A stretch of DNA of 64,000 nucleotides from NCBI GenBank assembly GCA_949283575.1, contig CASDSU010000013.1, positions 1-64,000 of the forward strand, read 5' to 3'. Every line of letters starts with the position of its first letter. Positions within the stretch are counted from its first letter, which is position 1. The notes under the pieces were generated by a model. That model ran no database searches. It was not told where the DNA came from and was given only the letters and a program-made list of their open reading frames with translations. Position numbers and translations under genes: made by a program. This document shows positions 51,687-58,746 of the stretch, in pieces. This DNA is from an uncultured Eubacteriales bacterium. GTDB lineage: Bacteria > Bacillota > Clostridia > TANB77 > UBA1234.

Positions 51687-52982
51687 ATGAAAGGTTTGGA
51701 TTTCCTGAAGCGTAAGAATCGGCAAAATGAAGAACCATCTGTAGATGCGTGCGTGCGTGAATGCATTAACATCGCAGATTACTACAACTGGTTCGTTGCA
51801 AATTTCATGCGACTGCCTTATCCGTTTGACAATCGTAGCGAGTTGCAGGAACATGTGGACTGTTTCAAAAAAGCTCTGGAAGAGCAGGGGTTCAATCTGG
51901 AAGACGGACTGCACTACGATGATGCTAAAGACGCAGAATATGCGGTAATTGAACTCGTGAGAGCTGTTATCCGAGAGTATGTGGCAAGCAACCCGGAAGA
52001 CCTGGAGGATTGTAGCGGCTGTAACTGCCTTGAAGAGTACAGCGTAAATGAGGGGCAGTGTGGATGCGGAGATTACCACGTGTGTGGCGGAACTCGTTGT
52101 AAGAGCTACGGTGCGGATGCTGCATGCTGCGGTGATAAAACATCTGAAGAACTCATTGCTTTGGAAAAGAAAATCGTTATCACGCTTTTCTATTTGAAGC
52201 AGGAGTTCCCCTCGCTTTCATATCAAACAATCATGTCTGAAGTTATCCAAGGAGGTGAATGGGAACCTAAGATTCCTTGGAGCTTCGATGTTTTCGGTGA
52301 AGTGATTGACTATGCAATGGTCGATTATCTCGATGTGGAAGACATCGAGCGCGTTTGGGAGGATTGCTTCGACACCTTCATGAGTTACGCTGACCAGGAG
52401 TCGCTTTTGGTGCTTAAGCGAGGGTGTGAGCCGACTCCTACTACTCAGAAGGATGAAGTGTGGGCAAATAAGCTCTACGACTACCTGAATGATGAATGTC
52501 TTCTGGAGTATTGCCCGAAGTTGCTTGTTGAGGATATCATCGCTGTATTCCCTGAAATGAGCAACATGATTCTTGAAGGACTTTTTGAAGGAATTCTTTC
52601 CAGGGTGTATACCAATATGACGGTTGCGGACCTGCTTAGAGTGATGGCAGAACACCAGAATTACCGGAATAATTTCTTCCCGTGCTGTTATAAGCACTAC
52701 AAGGAAGTAATTGCTGCGGTGATGAAAAATCAGCAGGTGGCGACCATGGGGTTGGAACTTAGCGAAGTTGCTGAGATTTTGGTGGATACTTTCAAGGTTC
52801 CTGCAGAAGACGTCGAAAACGCGATTCAAAGCGTTGCGCTGGATTTACTCGGCTGCACGAAAGAGTATGATTATACTCTCATGCCGGAAAATCTGTCTAA
52901 GTTGGTCTATCTTCTGGCCAACAAAACGGTTTATGACACTGTTGAGGAATACAATCCTCACATCGTTTCGCAATTCGTGTGA
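51687..52982 (+). CDS. Large soluble protein of unknown function with a Cys-rich segment
   Basis: A 431-residue acidic protein. Residues about 110-150 form a Cys-rich block (LEDCSGCNCLEEY, GQCGCGDYHVCGGTRCKSYGA, AACCGDK) that could bind a metal or form disulfides; the remainder looks helical. No signal peptide or membrane helix. I do not recognise any family. Cassette-type codon usage throughout; CGG 51720 and 52665 are Arg. Ribosome binding site AAAGGAGTG (ATG 51687). It is flanked by a half junction palindrome and a strong terminator. Confidence 0.55.
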   Translation: MKGLDFLKRKNRQNEEPSVDACVRECINIADYYNWFVANFMRLPYPFDNRSELQEHVDCFKKALEEQGFNLEDGLHYDDAKDAEYAVIELVRAVIREYVASNPEDLEDCSGCNCLEEYSVNEGQCGCGDYHVCGGTRCKSYGADAACCGDKTSEELIALEKKIVITLFYLKQEFPSLSYQTIMSEVIQGGEWEPKIPWSFDVFGEVIDYAMVDYLDVEDIERVWEDCFDTFMSYADQESLLVLKRGCEPTPTTQKDEVWANKLYDYLNDECLLEYCPKLLVEDIIAVFPEMSNMILEGLFEGILSRVYTNMTVADLLRVMAEHQNYRNNFFPCCYKHYKEVIAAVMKNQQVATMGLELSEVAEILVDTFKVPAEDVENAIQSVALDLLGCTKEYDYTLMPENLSKLVYLLANKTVYDTVEEYNPHIVSQFV

Positions 52983-52989
52983 TAAAAAC

Positions 52990-53028
52990 CTACAAACTCC
53001 AGTCCTTAACGGGACTGGAGTTTTACTT
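52990..53028 (+). terminator. Terminator of the 51687 cassette
   Basis: AACTCCAGTCC and GGACTGGAGTT pair around TTAACG. Confidence 0.85.
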
Positions 53029-53082
53029 TTATTTATAAAGTAAAATAATACATAAAAATGTTAAAAAAATCTAAAATAGTTG

Positions 53083-53111
53083 TTGACAATTTTAAGTGAG
53101 AATGATAGTAT
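53083..53111 (+). promoter_or_regulatory. Promoter of tRNA-Leu
   Basis: TTGACA, a 17-nt spacer and TAGTAT. Confidence 0.7.
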
Positions 53112-53152
53112 ATTCCTTGCAAGTTACAAAAACGACTTGTTCACAAACACAT

Positions 53153-53240
53153 GCGCGAGTGGCGGAACAGGCAGACGCACAGGACTTAAAATCCTGCGCC
53201 CGATGAGGGCGTACCGGTTCGATTCCGGTTTCGCGCACCA
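53153..53240 (+). tRNA. tRNA-Leu (TAA), CCA encoded
   Basis: Class II tRNA of 88 nt: acceptor GCGCGAG with TTCGCGC, anticodon loop CTTAAAA (anticodon TAA), long variable arm CGCCCGATGAGGGCG, T arm CCGGTTCGATTCCGG, 3' CCA. Confidence 0.95.
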
Positions 53241-53242
53241 TA

Positions 53243-53287
53243 AAGTACTTCGGCTTTGAAATAGTCATTGTCGGAGTGCTTTTTTAT
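53243..53287 (+). terminator. Terminator of tRNA-Leu
   Basis: AGTACTTCGGC pairs, with G-U pairs, to GTCGGAGTGCT, followed by TTTTT. Confidence 0.7.
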
Positions 53288-53321
53288 TGTATAAATATCC
53301 TTTGATTCCAATCTATAACTA

Positions 53322-53350
53322 TTGACAGTGATATTTTTTTAAATTAATAT
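53322..53350 (+). promoter_or_regulatory. Promoter of the small ORF and cdaA
   Basis: TTGACA, a 17-nt spacer and TAATAT, 35 nt before the 53385 start. Confidence 0.6.
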
Positions 53351-53384
53351 TAATTATAGAGTAGATGCATTGGAGGTGTTTTTC

Positions 53385-53483
53385 GTGAAAGAAGGAAGAG
53401 CAAAAAATATAGCTAGAGTGGTATGTTTTCTATTAGCGTTAATGTTCATTGTACCATCAATTATATATTTATTTAGTTATTAA
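53385..53483 (+). CDS. 32-residue single-pass membrane peptide upstream of cdaA
   Basis: GTG 53385 follows TGGAGGTG at good spacing. The product has a basic N-terminus (KEGRAKNIARVV) and one membrane helix (CFLLALMFIVPSIIYLF). It lies 22 nt before cdaA in the same transcript, which suggests a membrane partner or leader for CdaA; family unknown. Confidence 0.55.
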   Translation: MKEGRAKNIARVVCFLLALMFIVPSIIYLFSY

Positions 53484-53505
53484 TTAAATTTTGGATGTGA
53501 ATTAT

Positions 53506-54408
53506 ATGGAATCTATTATAGAATCAATAAAACTTTTTTATGAAACGAATGTAGTAGGTTATTTTAATATGTTGATGCAATACCCAATTAAAATAGTAGC
53601 TTTGATAGTTGATCTATTTTTAGTTGGGTGTTTGTTTCATATTGTCATGAAATTGTTAAAGGGTACACGTGCTATGCAGCTTGTGAAAGGAATAATTTTT
53701 CTAATAGTGGCAATTGCTCTGAGCGATTTCTTTTCACTTAATATATTGCATTACATATTAAGTTCTATAAGCACTTATGGTGTAATTATGGTTATAGTTA
53801 TATTCCAACCGGAATTGAGACGTGCATTGGAACAAATGGGTAGTACAGATATTCGTAAATTATTTGATTTTGAACAGCAAGATGAATCTTTTATAGACAG
53901 AGTTGTTATTGCAATATATAAAATGGCAAAAGAAAAAACTGGTGCCTTGATTGTCTTTGAAAGAGAAATGAGTCTTGACATGATAACAGCTACTGGTGTA
54001 AAAATTGATTCTAAAATTTCCTCAGAGTTGGTTGAAAATATATTTGTACCAGACACGCCATTACATGATGGTGCAATGGTAATTAGAAATGGCAGAATAG
54101 CTTCTGCGGCATGTATTTTACCATTAACTACTCGTGAAGATTTAGATAGAGAATATGGAACAAGACATCGTGCAGCGATTGGTCTTTCTGAACAGTATGA
54201 TTCAATCGTAGTTGTAGTTTCTGAAGAAACAGGAAAAGTTTCATTAGTTATAAATGGGAAAATAATACGAGGATTAAAAGAGGATTCGCTAACTAAAGAG
54301 TTAAAGAGAAGACTTGAAAGAAAGACTCAAAAGACTATGCAAAAAAATGTGCAAGAAATAAAACAAATGTTATATAAAGGAAAAGAAAAAATAACATCAA
54401 AAAAATAG
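53506..54408 (+). CDS. cdaA: Diadenylate cyclase CdaA (DacA)
   Basis: The main housekeeping c-di-AMP synthase: about 300 residues with three N-terminal transmembrane helices (to about residue 85) and a DAC domain with LHDGAMVI (DGA motif) and YGTRHRAAIGLSE (RHR motif). The C-terminus is basic (LERKTQKTMQKNVQEIKQML). ATG 53506 is chosen over TTG 53491 because GGATGTG then serves as ribosome binding site. No cdaR (YbbR) gene follows, which is unusual; two Cys-rich genes face it instead. Confidence 0.93.
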   Translation: MESIIESIKLFYETNVVGYFNMLMQYPIKIVALIVDLFLVGCLFHIVMKLLKGTRAMQLVKGIIFLIVAIALSDFFSLNILHYILSSISTYGVIMVIVIFQPELRRALEQMGSTDIRKLFDFEQQDESFIDRVVIAIYKMAKEKTGALIVFEREMSLDMITATGVKIDSKISSELVENIFVPDTPLHDGAMVIRNGRIASAACILPLTTREDLDREYGTRHRAAIGLSEQYDSIVVVVSEETGKVSLVINGKIIRGLKEDSLTKELKRRLERKTQKTMQKNVQEIKQMLYKGKEKITSKK

Positions 54409-54412
54409 ATAA

Positions 54413-54441
54413 AAAAGCCTGAATTACTCAGGCTTTTTTTG
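54413..54441 (+). terminator. Terminator of cdaA
   Basis: AAAGCCTGA and TCAGGCTTT pair, followed by TTTT. Confidence 0.85.
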
Positions 54442-54456
54442 TGCATTAAATATAGA

Positions 54457-54558
54457 TTAGTTACATCCACAATTTCTGTTGTTTCCACCACAGCAATTAC
54501 AGAATATAAAAATTAAAAGAATAATCCAGATTATATCTTCACAACCATTTCCACACAT
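54457..54558 (-). CDS. 33-residue Cys-rich peptide
   Basis: Short ORF with ribosome binding site GAAAGGAG: MCGNGCEDIIWIILLIFIFC, then NCCGGNNRNCGCN. It combines a hydrophobic core (WIILLIFIF) with paired Cys-Gly motifs, as in high-cysteine clostridial spore or surface peptides. It lies 28 nt downstream of a longer relative and shares its C-terminal NCGCN/GCGCN ending. Confidence 0.65.
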   Translation of the reverse strand: MCGNGCEDIIWIILLIFIFCNCCGGNNRNCGCN

Positions 54559-54586
54559 ACAAAAAATCTCCTTTCAAAATTAAAAA

Positions 54587-54763
54587 TTAGTTACATCCAC
54601 AGCCATTATTTCCAATGTTGTCACAACCACAACCATTAGAAAGACCAAAAGTTCTGCAACCACAATTATTGTTATTATCACATCCGTTGTTACAACCACA
54701 AACTAGAAGTAATAATAGAATTATGATCCACCAAGAATCATTGTTACCAAAAAAACACCCCAT
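54587..54763 (-). CDS. 58-residue Cys-rich hydrophobic protein
   Basis: ATG 54763 follows AAGGAGGTACCTC. The product MGCFFGNNDSWWIIILLLLL continues VCGCNNGCDNNNNCGCR and ends NGCGCN: a hydrophobic stretch followed by repeated CGC/GC(D/N) motifs. It resembles the chorion-class high-cysteine proteins of clostridia, thought to be spore-coat or surface-associated. Tandem with the 33-residue relative downstream, forming a two-gene minus-strand operon facing cdaA. Confidence 0.7.
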   Translation of the reverse strand: MGCFFGNNDSWWIIILLLLLVCGCNNGCDNNNNCGCRTFGLSNGCGCDNIGNNGCGCN

Positions 54764-54944
54764 GAGGTACCTCCTTAAAATTTTTTTATGTGCCTATGCT
54801 ATATAGTATTCTGAAAATAAAAAAGTGTTACAAAGGACATTCTTAAATAAAAATTTTATATGTTGAATATGAAAGAAGGCGTATGTTAGAATTGATATTG
54901 AAGGTAAAGTTGATGATGTCGTCTTTTTGTAAGGAGATGAAAAT

Positions 54945-55694
54945 ATGAGTAATGAATTATTGAACGTACAAGTTAAGGGAATCATTTCCACAGTGACAGA
55001 TTTCGAAAACTTTGATGCTACGTATGAAGGTGTTTTACTTTGTGAAGGAACACCTACAAGTGTGGATGCGAAATTGTATCAGGCAGTATATCCATTACTT
55101 TTAGTGCTTCCTGTTGGCGGCTGGTCTGACGTCATGAGATTAGTTGCAGCTGTTAGTCGGAAAATTCCATGGTGTACAGTTTTAGGAATTATTGATCGCG
55201 ATTCTCGTTCAAAAGGAGAAATTAAGAGGCTAAGACAAAAAGGAATTTACTGTACGAAACTTCCGTTTATAGAGAATGTTATATCTTGTCCGGAAGTTAT
55301 CCAGTTGTTGTCAAAACAGAAGAATTTGAGCGGAGATGAAAATTTGCAGAAGATACAAAAGAAGCTTATGCACATTCTCTCTCAGAAACTTAGAGATGCT
55401 CTTCCTATTAATATTCCGATAGGAGAAGATGAACCGCTTGCGTCAATTACTATCAAAATAAAGGCGGCAAATGGCAGAGTACTTGAAAAAACCGTTGATG
55501 AGTATAATATAATGTATGCGTATCGAGATAAAGCTGTGGCAAATGAGACAGCGGATGTACTTGGGATTGTTGGTCGTAAGAAATATTACAAGTTCTTTAT
55601 GGATTGTTTGAATGACGATCATTTGCGTCCTAAGATTTTAAAGTGTGTATCTGGATGTTTGCCAATAATAGAATTACCGCCGAAAGAGGAATAA
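54945..55694 (+). CDS. DUF4435/TOPRIM-like protein
   Basis: A 249-residue protein with a TOPRIM-like pattern: LLCEGTPTSVDAKLYQAVYP (Glu), LLLVLPVGGWSDVMRLV, then VLGIIDRDSRSKGEI (D-x-D), and KLPFIENVISCPEVIQ as in DUF4435 proteins. In defence systems such as PARIS the DUF4435 nuclease (AriB) pairs with an ATPase; no ATPase is adjacent here. The C-terminal 100 residues are helical. Cassette-type codons; CGG 55158 is Arg. The ribosome binding site is AAGGAGATG. Orphan defence effector or RNA/DNA-processing enzyme; moderate confidence. Confidence 0.6.
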   Translation: MSNELLNVQVKGIISTVTDFENFDATYEGVLLCEGTPTSVDAKLYQAVYPLLLVLPVGGWSDVMRLVAAVSRKIPWCTVLGIIDRDSRSKGEIKRLRQKGIYCTKLPFIENVISCPEVIQLLSKQKNLSGDENLQKIQKKLMHILSQKLRDALPINIPIGEDEPLASITIKIKAANGRVLEKTVDEYNIMYAYRDKAVANETADVLGIVGRKKYYKFFMDCLNDDHLRPKILKCVSGCLPIIELPPKEE

Positions 55695-55695
55695 A

Positions 55696-55737
55696 AAGAA
55701 AAACGACTTAAGTTTTATACTTAAGTCGTTTTATAAT
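55696..55737. terminator. Bidirectional terminator between the DUF4435-like gene and tRNA-Glu
   Basis: AAAACGACTTAAG and CTTAAGTCGTTTT pair around TTTTATA, with A- and T-runs on both sides. Confidence 0.8.
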
Positions 55738-55739
55738 TT

Positions 55740-55814
55740 TGGTGACCCATACGGGAATCGAACCCATGATTCGGCCTTGAGAGGGCCGCGTCTTAACCGC
55801 TTGACCAATGGGCC
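55740..55814 (-). tRNA. tRNA-Glu (CTC), CCA encoded
   Basis: Minus strand: acceptor GGCCCAT with ATGGGTC, D arm TGGTCAAGCGGTTAAGAC, anticodon loop CTCTCAA in stem CGGCC/GGCCG, T arm ATGGGTTCGATTCCCGT and 3' CCA. The CTC anticodon is uncommon in such an AT-rich genome, where TTC would suffice. Confidence 0.93.
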
Positions 55815-55977
55815 AGTTAACTGACAAAAAATAGTATAGCATGTGAACTAAAAAAAGACAAGAGTTTTTTTGATATTACTTTTATATTAAAAATGACTCT
55901 AAAAGAACAAAATAATTTATGATGTGATATAATTCACGTGTAGAAAATTTCTCTAAAGTAGAAAGGAGTGTATTTTT

Positions 55978-56944
55978 GTGAATAAATTAAAAATATTCGC
56001 ATGTAATGGCGCTGAAGAATTTGCAGAAAAAGTATGTAAAGAAGTTGGAGTAGAATTACGGGAAAAGGGAATCTTTTAAATTTAAAAATGACAATACTTT
56101 TGTAAAAATACTTGAAACTGTTAGAGAAGATGATGTTTTTGTTATTCAAACGATGGGTACATCAGTAGATGAAAAAATAATGGAATTATTGATAACTTTA
56201 GATGCTTTGAAAAGGGCATCGCCAAAGAGAATTACCGTTGTTTTACCATATTATCCTTATTCAAGATCTGATAAGAAAGATCAACCAAGAGTTCCAATAA
56301 CTGCTAAATTAATTGCAGATTTACTTGTAACAGCAGGCGCTGATAGAATATTAACTTGTGACTTGCATAACTCAGCAATACAAGGTTTTATAAATGTTCC
56401 ATCTGATCAACTAAAAGCAAAAGATCTTTTAGTGTCATATTTTGAGCCAATTGCTGAATCTGATAAAGGAAATGTAACAGTTGTTGCAACTGATGCAGGT
56501 AGTTCAAAGAAAGCATATAAATATGCACAAAAATTAGGAACAAATATAGCGTTAGTTGATAAAAGAAGAGATGGCAATGATGATAGAGCTATTGCAACCA
56601 ATATTATTGGTGAAGTAACTGGAAGAACTTGCTTGATTTTTGATGATGAAATAGATACAGCAGGTTCAATTGTTGAAACAATAAACGTTCTTAATAAAAA
56701 TGGAGCAAAACAAATTTATGCAGCATGTACACATGGTGTTTTATCAGGACCTGCAATAGAACGAATACAATCTACAAATGTAAAAGAAGTAGTTATAACA
56801 AATACGATACCTTTAACTGAAGAAAAAAGAATTGATAAGATAAAGGTTTTAGATATAGCACCATTATTTGGAAGAGCAATATGTAAAATTCATACAGGAG
56901 AGGGAATTGGAGAGTTGTTTGAAGATAAGAAAATGGAATTTTAA
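55978..56944 (+). CDS. prs: Ribose-phosphate pyrophosphokinase, with a +1 frameshift at CGG 56059
   Basis: Makes PRPP from ribose-5-phosphate and ATP, essential for nucleotide synthesis. GTG 55978 follows AAAGGAGTG; MNKLKIFACNGAEEFAEKVC runs to CGG 56059-56061 and stops soon after in that frame. Skipping the C gives GVELGKRESFKFKNDNTF, restoring the conserved LG(K/R)-E segment. Downstream are YYPYSRSDKKDQPR (ATP-binding), LTCDLHNSAIQGF, VATDAGSSKKA and the PRPP loop DDEIDTAGSI. About 321 residues after the skip. An essential enzyme cannot be a pseudogene unless another copy exists. Confidence 0.93.
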
Positions 56945-57015
56945 AGTATATTACAAATTATTCCAAAAATATACTTTAAGTAAGAAAAAATAACGATAGA
57001 AAAGCTAAAAATAGC

Positions 57016-57044
57016 TTGCTTTTTAAAAGATATGATGGTAAAAT
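57016..57044 (+). promoter_or_regulatory. Promoter of rpsB-tsf
   Basis: TTGCTT, a 17-nt spacer and TAAAAT. The leader of about 125 nt (57050-57174) may hold an S2-type autoregulatory structure; I see GTGCATGAAAAAGTGC pairing potential but cannot confirm the family. Confidence 0.6.
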
Positions 57045-57174
57045 ATCACAGTGCATGAAAAAGTGCAAATCCACATACGGTGAGAGCTTACCTATCTAGT
57101 GCTTTTTAATATAAAAGTGATAGGAGCGATGATCATCTGTAGAGGAAACAAACAAAAATAAGGAGGAAATTAAA

Positions 57175-57909
57175 ATGTCAGTAGTTGCAATGAAACAATT
57201 ATTGGAAGCTGGTGTTCATTTCGGACATCAAACAAGAAGATGGGATCCAAGAATGGCTCCATATATCTTCACAGAAAGAAATGGTATTTATATCATTGAC
57301 TTACAAAAAACTGCAAAAAAAATCGATGAGGCTTATGCAGTATTAAAAAATATTATTGATGAAGGTAAAACAGTTATCTTCGTTGGTACAAAAAAACAAG
57401 CTCAAGAGTGTGTAAAGGAAGAAGCTGAAAGATGCGGAATGTACTATGTTAACCAAAGATGGTTAGGTGGTATGCTTACAAACTTTGGAACAATTAAAAC
57501 AAGAGTTGAAAGATTAAAGAAATTAGAAGCTATGGAAAATGATGGAACATTTGATGTTCTACCAAAGAAAGAAGTTATCATTTTAAAGAAAGAAATGGAA
57601 AAACTTCAAAAGAATTTAGGTGGAATTAAAGAAATGAACGAAGTTCCAGGAGCTATGTTCGTTGTTGATCCTAAAAAAGAAAGAATTGCAATATTAGAAG
57701 CTAGAAAATTAGGTATCCCTGTAATCGGTTTAGTTGATACAAACTGTAATCCAGAAGATGTTGATTATGTAATACCTGGTAACGATGATGCAATCAGAGC
57801 TATCAAATTAATCGTTGAAGCAATGGCTAATGCGGTAATCGAGTCAAAACAAGGTGAATCAATGGTAAAAGAGACATCTGATGAAGATGAAGAAATGGTA
57901 CAAGAATAA
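57175..57909 (+). CDS. rpsB: 30S ribosomal protein S2
   Basis: A 244-residue S2. It starts [20 protein letters not shown] (usual S2 N-terminus) and has [62 protein letters not shown] and a late [15 protein letters not shown], ending with an acidic tail. Ribosome binding site AAGGAGG. Strong backbone-type codon bias, arginine as AGA. First gene of the conserved rpsB-tsf operon. Confidence 0.98.
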   Translation: MSVVAMKQLLEAGVHFGHQTRRWDPRMAPYIFTERNGIYIIDLQKTAKKIDEAYAVLKNIIDEGKTVIFVGTKKQAQECVKEEAERCGMYYVNQRWLGGMLTNFGTIKTRVERLKKLEAMENDGTFDVLPKKEVIILKKEMEKLQKNLGGIKEMNEVPGAMFVVDPKKERIAILEARKLGIPVIGLVDTNCNPEDVDYVIPGNDDAIRAIKLIVEAMANAVIESKQGESMVKETSDEDEEMVQE

Positions 57910-57933
57910 TTTATTGTTTAGGGAGGATTTAAT

Positions 57934-58581
57934 ATGATATCTGCAGAACAAGTTAGAGAACTTAGAGAATTAACAGGCGCTGGTATGATGGAATGCAAAA
58001 AAGTGCTTGAAGAAGTTAATGGAGATAGAGAAAAAGCAACTGAACTTTTGAGAGAAAGAGGAGTTGTTAAAGCTGCTAAAAAAGCAGGAAGAATTGCTGC
58101 TGAAGGTTTAGTAGAAAGCTACATTCACGGTGATGGAAGAATTGGTGTACTAGTAGAAGTTAACATTGAAACAGACTTCGCTGCTAAAAATCCAGAATTC
58201 AGAGAGTTTGTTAAAGATGTAGCTATGCAAATTGCTGCTGCAAAACCAGAATATGTTAGAAGAGAAGAAGTTCCAGCTGACGTAATTGAAAAAGAAAAAG
58301 AAATTATGAAAGCTCAAGCTATAAATGAAGGTAAACCAGAGGCTGTAGCTGAAAAAATCGTAACAGGTAGAATTGACAAATACTACAGTGAAGTGTGTTT
58401 ACTAGAACAAGATTTCGTTAAAGATCCAGACAAAACAGTTCAACAAGTATTAACAGAAAAAATTTCAAATATAGGTGAAAATATAACAATTAGAAGATTC
58501 GTAAGATTCGAAAGAGGCGAAGGAATTCAAAAGAAAGAAGAAAACTTTGCTGAAGAAGTTATGAAACAAATTAATGGTTAA
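57934..58581 (+). CDS. tsf: Elongation factor Ts
   Basis: The nucleotide exchange factor for EF-Tu. 215 residues, a short clostridial-type EF-Ts. The N-terminal UBA-like domain [20 protein letters not shown] is followed by [20 protein letters not shown], then the EF-Tu-contacting [13 protein letters not shown]. Ribosome binding site GGGAGGA, 24 nt after rpsB. Confidence 0.98.
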   Translation: MISAEQVRELRELTGAGMMECKKVLEEVNGDREKATELLRERGVVKAAKKAGRIAAEGLVESYIHGDGRIGVLVEVNIETDFAAKNPEFREFVKDVAMQIAAAKPEYVRREEVPADVIEKEKEIMKAQAINEGKPEAVAEKIVTGRIDKYYSEVCLLEQDFVKDPDKTVQQVLTEKISNIGENITIRRFVRFERGEGIQKKEENFAEEVMKQING

Positions 58582-58587
58582 TAAAAA

Positions 58588-58628
58588 ACAGGAGTTCGAA
58601 ATTAAAATTTCGAACTCCTATTTTTTTA
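58588..58628 (+). terminator. Terminator of rpsB-tsf
   Basis: AGGAGTTCGAAATT and AATTTCGAACTCCT pair, followed by ATTTTTTT. Confidence 0.88.
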
Positions 58629-58746
58629 CTAAAAACGTTAAAGTATGTGTACAAAAAAGGCTTAATATATGATAAAATATCCAAGGTGAGTTGTGCATTA
58701 AGTACGCTTTTTATATAGACAATATAAATATGAGGAGGAGTTTGTT

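Noticed and set aside
8798-56061. Dismissing the six frameshifts as ordinary sequencing errors
   Set aside because: None is at a homopolymer, all insert the same base at the same codon position before a conserved Gly, and no similar insertion is seen in the cassette genes. A systematic artefact is still possible and raw reads should be checked.
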